A stretch of DNA of 64,000 nt, taken from the NCBI GenBank assembly GCA_039881045.1, contig JAYWVB010000005.1:124001-188000 (forward strand), in the 5' to 3' direction. The DNA comes from Chaetomium olivaceum (lineage: Eukaryota; Ascomycota; Sordariomycetes; Sordariales; Chaetomiaceae). This document shows, one piece after another, positions 35,567 through 45,201 of this stretch (position 1 is the stretch's first letter; the number at the start of each line of letters is the position of its first letter). The position numbers and the translations under genes are program-made. Under the pieces are notes generated by a model. That model was not told the origin of the DNA. It worked only from the letters and a program-made list of their open reading frames with translations, and searched no databases.

Positions 35567-38088
35567 ATGATCGACCACGTACTGGGACGGCCATCTGTAA
35601 AGTCACGTCGACTGCAGGTTCTCGCCGTGGTAGCATTTTGGTCTGTGTACCTGGCTAGGTAGGTTGTTGAATTCCCATACTCGTCCCATTATGACTTGGC
35701 TAACACTAAAAACGAACAGAGGCAACAAACATGGTCCTCCCGTATTGCGCCGCCTGTCGCAGTTGCTATCCAAGTATCTCACGGCATGGCAAACGGTTGT
35801 CATCACCATGATTTACCTCTACGGCGCCCGTAACTTCAGTACCCTCGTCGGCCTCGCGAGCCCCGACCCCCTGAGTAATATGTACGACGCCACCTACTTC
35901 CGCGCCACCTGGGTCCTCACAGCCCTCGATGCCGGTTTCTGGACTGCCATGAAGATTAGCAACAAGACCTTGCGCGACCTCGCGAGCATCGCCTTTTCCG
36001 TGTTCTACATGATCGCCGCAGAACAGGCCGATGAGAAGGTGCGCAAGGTGCGCGGCAACATCACGGTCGAGCATATGCGCGTCAGCTGGAACAAGGGCAG
36101 CCAGTCGCCTACCTACGTTTTTTACAAAGGCTTGTCAGCCCGCGTTTCACCAAGTGGCCGCCTCGCGAGCTCCGTATCCCGCGTCCTGCCGCAAGCGACT
36201 ACAAAATGCCCGTCTCGGCATGGCTTTACTTTGACGGGCCCTTGTCCAAGATGGCGCAACACGACCGTATCATCTTGGATATCCCTGGGGGCGGTTTCGT
36301 GGCCATGGATCCCAGGTGCAATGACGACAAACTGTTTGCGTGGGCCGCGAAGACGGGCCTGCCAGTACTGAGTTTGAATTACAAGAAGGCGCCCGAGCAT
36401 CCGTACCCATATGCGCTTAACGAGTGTTACGATGTCTACACCACCCTCATTAAAACCCGCGGTCAGTGTATTGGCTTGTCCGGGGACAAGGTCCCCAAGA
36501 TCGTTATCACGGGTGATAGCGCCGGCGGGACCCTGGCCACCTCCACAACGCTGATGATCATCGAGAGCGGCTCGTCGCCCGTCCGTCGCTTCCAGGGACA
36601 GACGGACCTCCCTGTGCCCGACGGGCTGATCCTGTTCTACCCAGCGCTCGACATGAACATCGGTAGTTGGATGTCAGACGAGCAGATGGCACTGATCAAG
36701 GATCGCCGCATGCGCGGGACCAACAAGCGGATTGTCCAGCGTAAAAGATCGCAGTATAACGACCTGGTCGGCACGCCCCACGGGTCTGACGACGAAGACG
36801 ACACCACGCCCTCGTCCAAACCCTGGTCCAGCGCCGAGAAAGGGGACCAGCAAGATACCGTGGGCACGCCGACGGCACATGTTCGCGACCCAGCACCCGA
36901 GTACGCCAACCTTGGACCAACCACCTGGAGCAATGTGCACCAAGGCCCGCCGGCACCCCCTTCCCCCGCCGCAGTCAGGACTAGCCCATCCGCCGAGACA
37001 GATCCCAAACCCTCACCCGACGCCACAGCCTCCCAACCGGGCGCTTCCCACCGTCCGGAACCCATGCGCACCCGCCTCGCCACGTCCTCCATGATCTCCT
37101 ACTTCAACGACCGCGTGCTCACCCCCGAGATGATGCGCGCCATGATCATCCTCTACGTCGGCCCACACAACCGTCCCGACTTCTCCCAGGACTACCTGCT
37201 ATCACCCATCCTTGCCCCCGACGTCCTGCTCTCCCGCTTCCCCAAGACCTATTTCTTGACCGGCGAGCGCGACCCGCTGGTGGACGACACCATCATCTTC
37301 GCGGGCCGTCTGCGCAGGGTAAAGGCCGCGATGCTGGCCAGCGGCGGCCAGCGCCTCGAGTACCAGGACAGCGACGCCCTGACGGAAGGGTTCGACGAGA
37401 AGGCGGTCGCTGAGGTCGCCCTGATCCCGGGGATTAGCCACGGGTTCTTGCAGTTCCCGAGCGTGTACCCCCCCGCGTGGAAGCTGATAGACCAGTCGGC
37501 GGGGTGGGCGGAGGAGTTGTTTGCTGATGCGGAGAGGAGGGAGAGGGGGGCAATGTGGGAGGCGCGGGGGCGGCAGATGAGGAGGCCGTTTGAGGGTGAG
37601 AATGGGCTTGTGAATGGGACTGTGGAGGGGGATGGGAGGGATGGGAAGGGGGGGAGGCATCATTTCAGGCACGAGTCGAGTGGGGATGAGGACCGGCCGT
37701 TGGAAATGATGAGCATGACGCGGTTGAGGGCGAAGAGTATCAAAGAGGCGGCGGCAGCGGCGGCTAACACCAATGGAGATGGAGAAGGAAAGGGGGAGGG
37801 ACAAGAGGGGGCTGAAGGGGTGATTAATGGCGTCCGGGAGCCGAATGGACTGTCGAATGGGCACCATCACCACCAGTCCCCTGCTAGCAGCGAGGATAGG
37901 AACGCCGATGCGAGCCCGTATGAAGACCCCGATTTGGGGCTGGCAAAAAGAAGCTTGCGAGGCGGGCGAGGACAAAGGCGGATGATGATAGGAGCTTGGT
38001 CAAGCTGGCGAGCACGGAGGATTTGCTCGGGAGGAGAATGCATGGACTGGCTGGGGGGTTGACGGGGCTGCAGGATGATCCGGAGTGA
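35567..38088 (+). CDS. Hormone-sensitive-lipase-like alpha/beta hydrolase with N-terminal membrane segments
   Basis: Probable lipase/esterase of the HSL type, membrane-associated; substrate unknown. Exon 1 is 35567-35658 and exon 2 starts at 35720; the intron has a CTAAC branch site and phase is kept (LAR|GNKHG). Hydrophobic segments: LQVLAVVAFWSVYLA and WQTVVITMIYLYGARNF. Catalytic features: oxyanion motif DIPGGGFV (Pro where HSL usually has His), nucleophile GDSAGG, Asp in GERDPLVDD, His in PGISHGFLQF. A disordered insert of about 140 residues sits between nucleophile and acid. Two one-base losses: at 36140-36145 (frame resumes RFTKWPPRELRIPRPAASDY) and in the five-A run 37945-37949, where six would give KKLARRARTKADDDRSL and a stop at 38088 instead of 38062. 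Restored length about 820 aa. Confidence 0.75.
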
Positions 38089-38504
38089 ACAACCGTTAGT
38101 TACCTAGGGAGGGGGAGTACAACATGGGGCATGCAAGTAGAGCTTATGGATGTATAACTTAGGGCGCCGCCTGCTCAGATAGACGAGTGCATCGGTGGGT
38201 AGCATAGATTAACGAGTATCCTTCTGCCAATGGGTGTGGACTGTTCTCCAGAGTGCCGGATGAAGTGTGTTACTTCGTACTCTCAAGAGAAAGGATCAAG
38301 TTCAAGATAGATAATGTTGCTATTGTTTAGATAGCTTCTTCACACCTAGGCACCCAAACTTTGACCCTTCGCACTCGATCCCATATATTCGCCTAATGAA
38401 ATACCTATATATGTACAATCTCCCTCCCTCCACTGATAAACGGATAACCCTTCCCTCCACCCTTCACCCCGACCTTGGCCTCTCTAGAATCTCGCTCCAA
38501 GAAC
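38089..38504. other. Short convergent 3' spacer
   Basis: Lies between the stops of the lipase-like gene and the repeat-protein gene. AT-rich; nothing seen. Confidence 0.5.
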
Positions 38505-39284
38505 TCAATTCACCCAGTCCCAGTCTTCCCCATCCTGACCATCCTCAACAGGCGACACCGGCATGTTGTTGTCCCGCTTCGTGACCTCGTCATCATTGCC
38601 ATCCTCGTCCGGGACGTCAGGGTCGTCGACAGGGGGTGCGGGCATGCCGTTGTCACGCTTCTCGATGCTGTCGTTCTCATCCTCCTCCTCATCCTCCGGG
38701 ACATCGACAACATCGACGACGTCGACGACATCAGCATCGTCGGTCTCGTCGGTCTCGTCGTCGGTGATGGGTGTGTGGTTCTCCCGCTTCTCCACGTCGT
38801 TGGCCTCGTCGTCATCGTTGTTGTTGTTGTCGTCGTCTGCGACCTGGGGGTCGTCGTAGGGAGGGAGCGGCGCGTGGTTGTCGCGCTGCTCGATGTCGTT
38901 GTTGTCATCCGAGTCATTGTCATCGTCGACGACTTGGGGGGTCTCGTAGGGGGGAGCGGACATGTTGTTGTCGCGCTTCTCGATGTCGTTGTTGTCGTCT
39001 GAGTCATTGTCGTCGTCGACGACCTGGGGGTCGTCGAAGGGGGGAGCCGGGGCGTGGTTCTCCCGCTTTTCGATGCTGTCATTATCATCCTCGGGGATGT
39101 CTACGGCTTGGGGGCCGTCGAAAGGGGGGGCAGGCATGGGGTTTTCCCGCCGAGCGACGTCGTTGTCCTGGGGGCCGTTGTCCACTGCCGGAGGGGCGGG
39201 CATGTGGTTGTCACGGGGCAGGCTGGCCAGGGGGAGGGCAGATGCGGCCGTGGCGAGGGCCAGGAGGAGGAGGGTGGGCTGCAT
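38505..39284 (-). CDS. Secreted Kex2-processed repeat protein (peptide precursor)
   Basis: Predicted 259-aa secreted precursor. The signal peptide is MQPTLLLLALATAASA. The remainder consists of eight units, residues 25-46, 47-74, 75-104, 105-134, 135-167, 168-210, 211-237 and 238-259. Each begins [D/E]-N-x-[M/A/T]-P-like, with core forms DNHMPAPPA, ENPMPAPPF, ENHAPAPPF, DNNMSAPPY, DNHAPLPPY, ENHTPITDD, DNGMPAPPV and DNNMPVSPV. An acidic Asp/Asn/Glu linker follows, ending in a Kex2-type site: RR46, KR74, KR104, KR167, KR210, KR237. Unit 4 ends QR134. Secretion and Kex2 cleavage would release 20-43-residue acidic peptides with a Pro-rich head (inference). This matches KEP-type and dikaritin-like precursor layout. 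No UstYa-type (HxxHC) or tyrosinase-like tailoring gene is in the window. ATG at 39284 chosen for the signal peptide; the frame is open further upstream without protein-like content. Confidence 0.8.
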   Translation of the reverse strand: MQPTLLLLALATAASALPLASLPRDNHMPAPPAVDNGPQDNDVARRENPMPAPPFDGPQAVDIPEDDNDSIEKRENHAPAPPFDDPQVVDDDNDSDDNNDIEKRDNNMSAPPYETPQVVDDDNDSDDNNDIEQRDNHAPLPPYDDPQVADDDNNNNDDDEANDVEKRENHTPITDDETDETDDADVVDVVDVVDVPEDEEEDENDSIEKRDNGMPAPPVDDPDVPDEDGNDDEVTKRDNNMPVSPVEDGQDGEDWDWVN

Positions 39285-40020
39285 TTTGGGATATTTCTTT
39301 TGCTGGAGGTGGCCTTTTTGGTTGGGTTGGTTTGTTTGATTTAAGGGAATGGAAGTTGTTGGCTGGTTGCCTTGCTGAGAAGGAGTGAGTGAGTCTTGGT
39401 TGGTGAAGGCGATGGTGATAGTGGTTAGGGTGGTGGACAGGGCCATTTTATGTAACTTTTTGCCACTGATGCCATCATATCTGTCTTCTTCACTTTGTGT
39501 TGATTCTGACGCAATGTTGAAGATGTGGAAGCCGACGGGTGGAATGCTGACCCGGCATGTTGTTGTGAATGTTACAAGCGGAGGCTTGGCGACGGCGTAG
39601 TGGTTCTCTCCCGCGAAGGAAGCTGAAGAGTGATGGGGCGGCCAGTCGGCACTACTACTGACCGAACCAATAGCAACCGAAGACAAGTCTATATTGGGAA
39701 AGTCAGGCACGGTGTTGGGGTAGTTTTCTGACCATGAAATGCCGGTTATCACAACGTGGAGATGTTGATGGATTGTTTATTGACTCCAGTGATTTAGCGA
39801 AAGTAAGCTGGGTGAACTCGTCAGTTTCTTATGGCAACTGTCAGAAAAGAGCCCCTCGCTCGTCTATTGAAAGCATCGAATTTATAGTAACTGTCTTACG
39901 GGGATAGCCTTGGGCGAACACTCCGTGACCCCGTTGTCTTCTCTCTAATTCATGCGCATATATATAACGAATACCGAGGAGCCGAGGTATCCCACGCTGA
40001 ACCCCTTAACGAGCATCTAA
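39285..40020. other. Promoter region of the repeat-protein gene
   Basis: Upstream of the repeat-protein start and downstream of the formamidase stop. The repeat-protein frame stays open to 39752, but the residues look random. Pyrimidine-rich on the minus strand just before the ATG. Confidence 0.45.
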
Positions 40021-41317
40021 TTACAGCCCCTCGAGAACGTTCCACAGAACCTCGGCCATCCTGCCCCCCTCTCGCCAAACGTCATCGTGATTACCCGTCG
40101 CCTCCATCACCTTCACACCCACCCGTCCCTCGCTTCCCAACCGCGCCCGCATAGCCTCCAGTTGTTCCCACGGCACGAGCGTGTCCTCGCGACTCTGCAC
40201 CAGCACAGCCATCTTGTCGGCCTGTTCCTCATTCCCGGCCCCGTCCCCAATCCACTCCCGAACCCATTTCCCCTCCGCAGTCGCGGGACAAACACGCCTC
40301 CAGACCCCTTCTCCATCAGCACCAAACGCGCCCTCAACAAACTCCCTGTACCCATCTCTCAGATGCGCATACCGCTCAGGAGGCGCAGCAATGAACCCAG
40401 CGAGGTCATACAGCCCGTTGAACCCGACCAGCGCAGCCGGCTTGTCCCAGTCCTCTTCCCCAGCACCACCACCACCCCCAACCTGACCCAGCCCCCACCG
40501 CGCCGGGTCCATGACGGCCTGAAAAGCGAGCGTCGCGCCGCACGAGTGGCCCGCCAGCACCCACTTGGTGCAGTTGCCGTCTCGCTTTCTTTCCGTCTCC
40601 CCCTCCTCCTTCTCCTTCTCCCCCGTCTCCTCCTGCTTCTGCTCCTGCTCCCCATTCTGACCCTGCCCCGCAAGATGATGCCCAACCGCCCCAAAAACGC
40701 CAGCGCCGCCCTCACATCCGCGAGATGCGCCGGGTGCCGCACCCCGCGCGCCACGGCATCGGGGGGCTCGATGGCGGGTGCGACGGGTGGGGCGAGAGGC
40801 GGTAGTTTAGCGAGACTAGGCCCGCCAGACCTTCTTTGCCTATGCCTGGATCAGAGCTGGACTCCGAGGTTGGGTTGGTGGTGGTGGTGCTGGTGGTGGT
40901 GGTTGCGGCCCGGAGGAGGAGGTTGGTGGCGGCCGGGGTGAAGGAGGTCGAGGAGATGGCGGGGTCGCGCCAGGCGCCGCCGTGGATGTAGATGAGCCAG
41001 TGTTTGTTGGGGTTGTTGGGGGGAGGGAGGAAGGAGGGGTTTGGAGGGGTGGTGGTGTTGGTGTTGGTGGTGTTGGTAGTGTTGGCGGGGATCCAGACGT
41101 CGAGGGTTTGGAGGGGGCAGGCGTCTCCGTTTCCTTGAGGTAGGTAGGGAATTCCGGATTTGAGCCAGCCGATCGGTATATCGGTCGACCCCGGAGTGGC
41201 ACCGGAGTTTGTTCCGGGGGCTCCCGTCTCCGGACGGCGCACGGGGGACCACGGCACGGAGGCCCAGGCGGACCAATCCGCTGCCGTGGTTTCGGTTTTG
41301 CCGGAGCGGGATTGCAT
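40021..41317 (-). CDS. BNA7: Kynurenine formamidase-like hydrolase (BNA7 type), two frame changes
   Basis: Alpha/beta hydrolase that, in the known family, hydrolyses N-formylkynurenine to kynurenine in tryptophan catabolism and de novo NAD synthesis (cytosol). Single exon. Seen: oxyanion motif HWLIYIHGGAWRDP, core strand VSLNYRLSPHPSHP, HPAHLADVRAALAFLGR, nucleophile LAGHSCGATLAF, acidic residue in QSREDTLVP, and His in GNHDDVW. The frame breaks in the six-G run 40761-40766 (seven restores DAVARGVRHPAH) and in the three-G/C run 40681-40683 (one more restores HHLAGQGQNGEQEQ up to KWVLAGHSCG). Both are missing bases in homopolymers. Restored length is 432 aa, longer than yeast Bna7 because of Thr/Asn-rich and Glu/Lys-rich inserts. 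Family call is confident; physiological substrate inferred. Confidence 0.75.
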
Positions 41318-44290
41318 GGCGGGCTTTGCTGCTTGATTTGATGGTAAGATCGACAGAGTCGAATTAACGAGTTGGGGAAAATGGGGGTGTGTTTATTACG
41401 GCAGTGGCTTGCCGAAAACCCGCAAAGTACAGAGTGGTTGGTGGGCAGTGGTGCTCTCTGCCTTTTGGTTGGTTTTGTCCCTCTGTGGATCATCTCTCTT
41501 CGGCCCCTCACCCGAGGCCACCCGCTCCGATCCGGGGTGAGCCGGGATGAATGCCGAAGCCTCCATTTTACGGGGGAGAGGAAGGCGGACCTTGGCTTTC
41601 CCGGCTTGGATCGGGATTACTCGATTACTACTGTACCTAGCACGCCTAGCTACCTTACTATTGTGTACTGTGTAGGATGTTGGGAACCGAAAGTCAAGTC
41701 TCATCACACAAGGGCCGATGTATGTGGTTATGGTGTGGTTATGGTATGATGATTGATAGGGATTCGAGCCACCATCACTCCGGAACACATCCCGAGAGAC
41801 ACCCGACAACCATCGCAGAACGCTGACAGCAAGTGGGGCAAATCGGGTCACTCGCCGATGAGCTGAGTGCGCCGGGCTTCGGATGTGGCCGATCGGTGCC
41901 GTGGAGATCTCCGTCAACAGCCTGCCCACCTGTCGTACACCCCCCGTCCCCCCTTCGCACCCTTGCATATACGTGAGACCGAGTATATCTCGTGCAGCGT
42001 ATAAGAGCAGCTTCCCGTCCGGAGTCCTGCAGATGGGGCCTACTTATTGAATCGTCAATCTTGACCGGGCCACCGGGTGCTCTCTGCCCTCGGCCATATT
42101 TGTGGCCGCCGGCATCCGAGGGGATCCCCATATCGCCGCTGCTATGTTAAGCTCGTGGAGGCTCTATGCTTGTCGTGCAAGACAAATTTACGGCTGCACT
42201 CCTGTTGGTGGAAAATCCCCGATCGCCGTCACCGCCTTGTATGCTCGGATGTTGCTCCGGCACCCATCCAATATAGCCCTCTGCTCGTGGGAATGCGGCT
42301 GTTATACTCTAATACCAACGACAGCCCAGCCAAGACATCTCGTAGCTACCGCCTTCTCCGCGTCCGCATCTGCCATCCAATACCTAGGTCTCGTGTAACG
42401 CTTTCTAGACCTTCGTGACACTGCTTGTATGGTCCCATCCCATGTGCCGAACCGATCTCCGCTGATTGCCCGCATCGGATTGAGGCAGTTCCCCAGATCC
42501 ACAGATCCACAAGAGGGTTCGTGATTGCCAGTCTTGCCAAATTGTGGCCAACGATATTTGATGTGACTTGGCAGAAGTGTATAACCATATCGAAAAGGGG
42601 GTTGGGACGGCGACGGCGCCTAGATAGTCAGCCGTAGAAATCCCAGCTTACATTACGTTTCCTCCCGTATGTCCGGATGTGGTTTGTTTCACAATCGCGA
42701 TCCATGCAATATCAAACCACAGCCTCGGACGTTGTTTGTTTCCAGAATTGGTGCCATCTTGCGCTCCGAGACACCATTGTCGTTCATGAGCCCCGTCCTG
42801 TGGCAAGTGCCGACGAAGCACTCTTCTAGGTTCAGATTCGGCTATATTTGAGGCGATTTTGCCAGAGAACCGTAGTCATCGGGAATGTTTGTATGAACCA
42901 GCAGTGAACATCTGTGGCACCATGCCAACGAGGGCTTGAATCAGCACGGCAGCACTGATCCAGAATCGAGACTCGACGGTTGGAGAATAGACGTGCTATT
43001 ATTAGCTTGCTCCCATGCCTCATTGGAGCGCTTGGGAATTGTAGTATCCGGGCCATGCGGCAAGAGCCACCTCCGTTGAGGCCGGCATTCCCTGTCGTGG
43101 TCTGACCTGTCGGAATGGATGACCGCGGCTTTCCCCTGCGCATCTTGTAAGTCACAAGTGCCGGTGTCAGGGCATGGTTGTTGTGCGGCAAATATAGACC
43201 GCGCCGGAGTTGGTCATCGACTACAACGGAGACAATGCCAGTGGTATCGAGACGTTGATGTCGGGACGTTGGTGTTCTGAAAACGGAGATCAGCTTCCTG
43301 AACCTAGCACCAAAAGGGTTTGAAGTCATGTACTACCTGTAGCCGGCAGGATCCAGGCTCGACAGTCGGCATAGTCAAACATCTCTACCAAAGAAGCCTG
43401 AATGTCGATAACGGTCGCGTCGAAACGGTGCACAAAGGAGATGGCATATGGTGTTGAAACATACCCAGTATCCACCTGCCGCTAGCAGCAGCCCCTGAAC
43501 TGGCAGCCGGCTGGTGCCGTTGGACTAGGCTTGGGCGGATGATACGATGAGGAGAACAGAGAAAGTAAAATCCCTTAGCCTGTATAGATTGCTCGCTGCT
43601 TTCATCTCCGGTACGCCCCATGACGCGGGCGGAAGGAGAGTTCGTGGGTTGCGGTTCGGCGCAGAGTTTACGCCTGTGTTTGAGGTTCGATGAAACGAGA
43701 CGATTCCGATTGTCAGGAAACAAACCTACGAATGAAATAGTCGTTTGATAAACACTTCGCTGCGTGTGATCATTTTGCGTTGCCAGCCTGGCTTGATGGC
43801 CTGTTGATACGTTTGTTGATACTTACCCCTGAGCTCCCTTTGCTGTTCGAGTATCCAACCTCAGCCGCCTCATCGCCTCACCAAAGTCCCAAATCACTTC
43901 ACTCGATCCTCATCTACCGCATAGGCGCGTTAGCCTCTTCGCTACCCAGTAGCAAACACCCCCGCCCCCCGCCGTCTCACACAGCACAAGCCATGCGCGG
44001 GCCTTTTACCACCTCCCCACCAAGACACAAGCACACAGCAGCACAGAACCAGTCCACAAAAACACACACACGGAGAATTATCTCCTCGTCCCACCACCCA
44101 CCCAGCACCACACGATGTTCAACAGATATCTCGTGTCGCAACCCATCTGTATCCCCGTATGTATGTACAACAAACCCTCATGTCCAGCTTGTCCAGCTTG
44201 CCCAGCCCAGTCCAGCCGGCCCATCACCTTCTACCGCGGGAGGCACAGAGAGACTAGGAAAGAAAGCGTCAGCTGCTCGACGCACCTGGG

Positions 44291-44510
44291 CACACACACA
44301 TATGGAGACACACACCCACACAGAGAGAGAGAGACACACACACAGAGAGACACCCACACACACAGAGAGACACACACACAGAGAGACACCCACACACAGA
44401 GAGACACACACACAGAGAGAGACACCCACACACACAGAGAGACACACACACACAGAGCCACGCACACACAGACTCACACACACACAGACACAGAGAGAGA
44501 GCCACGCACC
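44291..44510. repeat. (CACA/GAGA)n microsatellite block
   Basis: About 220 bases of alternating CACACA and GAGAGA segments, with partial higher-order units of roughly 20-40 bases. Open frames through it (44115-44597 plus strand; several on minus) are repeat artefacts. Confidence 0.9.
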
Positions 44511-44724
44511 AACCACCTGGCCAGCCGCCAGCCGCCCCCAACTAACCATGTGCAACGACAGCCAAAAACACCGCTTATGTATGTATGTACGAAGTAGTTA
44601 GTGTGTGTGTAATCGCTACATACCTACATGGCGGCCACGCCCCCGTAGCTCGTGGGGCTGTGGCGACACGACCATGTCTCATGGTCTCAAGAAGCGTCTC
44701 AGACATGCTTTTTGTCTCTTGTCC

Positions 44725-45201
44725 TGTTTTTTTTTTGTTGTTGTCGGAGAGCCTACCGCCACAGGGGTTGAGGGGAGGGGGGGGGGGAGAAAGCCGAACT
44801 CCAAGTGTAGATGCTGTAGAGGGTTGAGTTGTATGTACGTAGAAACGAAACAAAGGTGGGTTTTTTTTTTTTTTGGAAGTCTGGAGAATATATTGTTACT
44901 TGATTTACATTTATTTTACTTCTGTTACAATTTTTTGTTCCTTTGCTCTATCTCTTTCTCTTTTGTTTCTTTTATACCGGCCTATTTCCTATGGTGTTCG
45001 GCATTCTTTTGGCCAGAGGGGTGCCTACACTCGAATGAGGGGGGAGCAGCAGGACAGCCGGCCCGAGGAGGGCAGCGCTTCGGATCGGGAGGAGCGCGCC
45101 ATGTCTCAGAGCCCGCATTTGCATTGTCTCTCTTCTTCTTCTTTTCGATGGGATGGCTGCTGTTGGTTCCACCCGGGATTTAGGATTTGGGGGGGGGGGG
45201 G
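44725..45201. repeat. Cluster of homopolymer runs (poly-T, poly-G)
   Basis: Poly-T near 44728-44739 and 44861-44874, poly-G near 44778-44788 and 45187-45201. Interspersed with T/C-rich unique sequence. Non-coding. Confidence 0.75.

Noticed and set aside
38505..39284. Alpha-pheromone precursor
   Set aside because: Repeat heads are Pro-rich and acidic without Trp-Cys...Cys; the layout is shared but the core is not.
38505..41317. RiPP biosynthetic cluster around the repeat precursor
   Set aside because: Neighbours are a lipase-like hydrolase and a kynurenine formamidase; no HxxHC UstYa-type, tyrosinase or methyltransferase gene in the window.
42832..43329. 165-codon minus-strand frame, considered as a transposon relic
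   Set aside because: No reverse transcriptase, integrase or transposase motif, and no flanking repeats seen.
44115..44597. Thr/His/Arg/Glu repeat protein
   Set aside because: Pure translation of the CACAGAGA microsatellite, in all frames on both strands.
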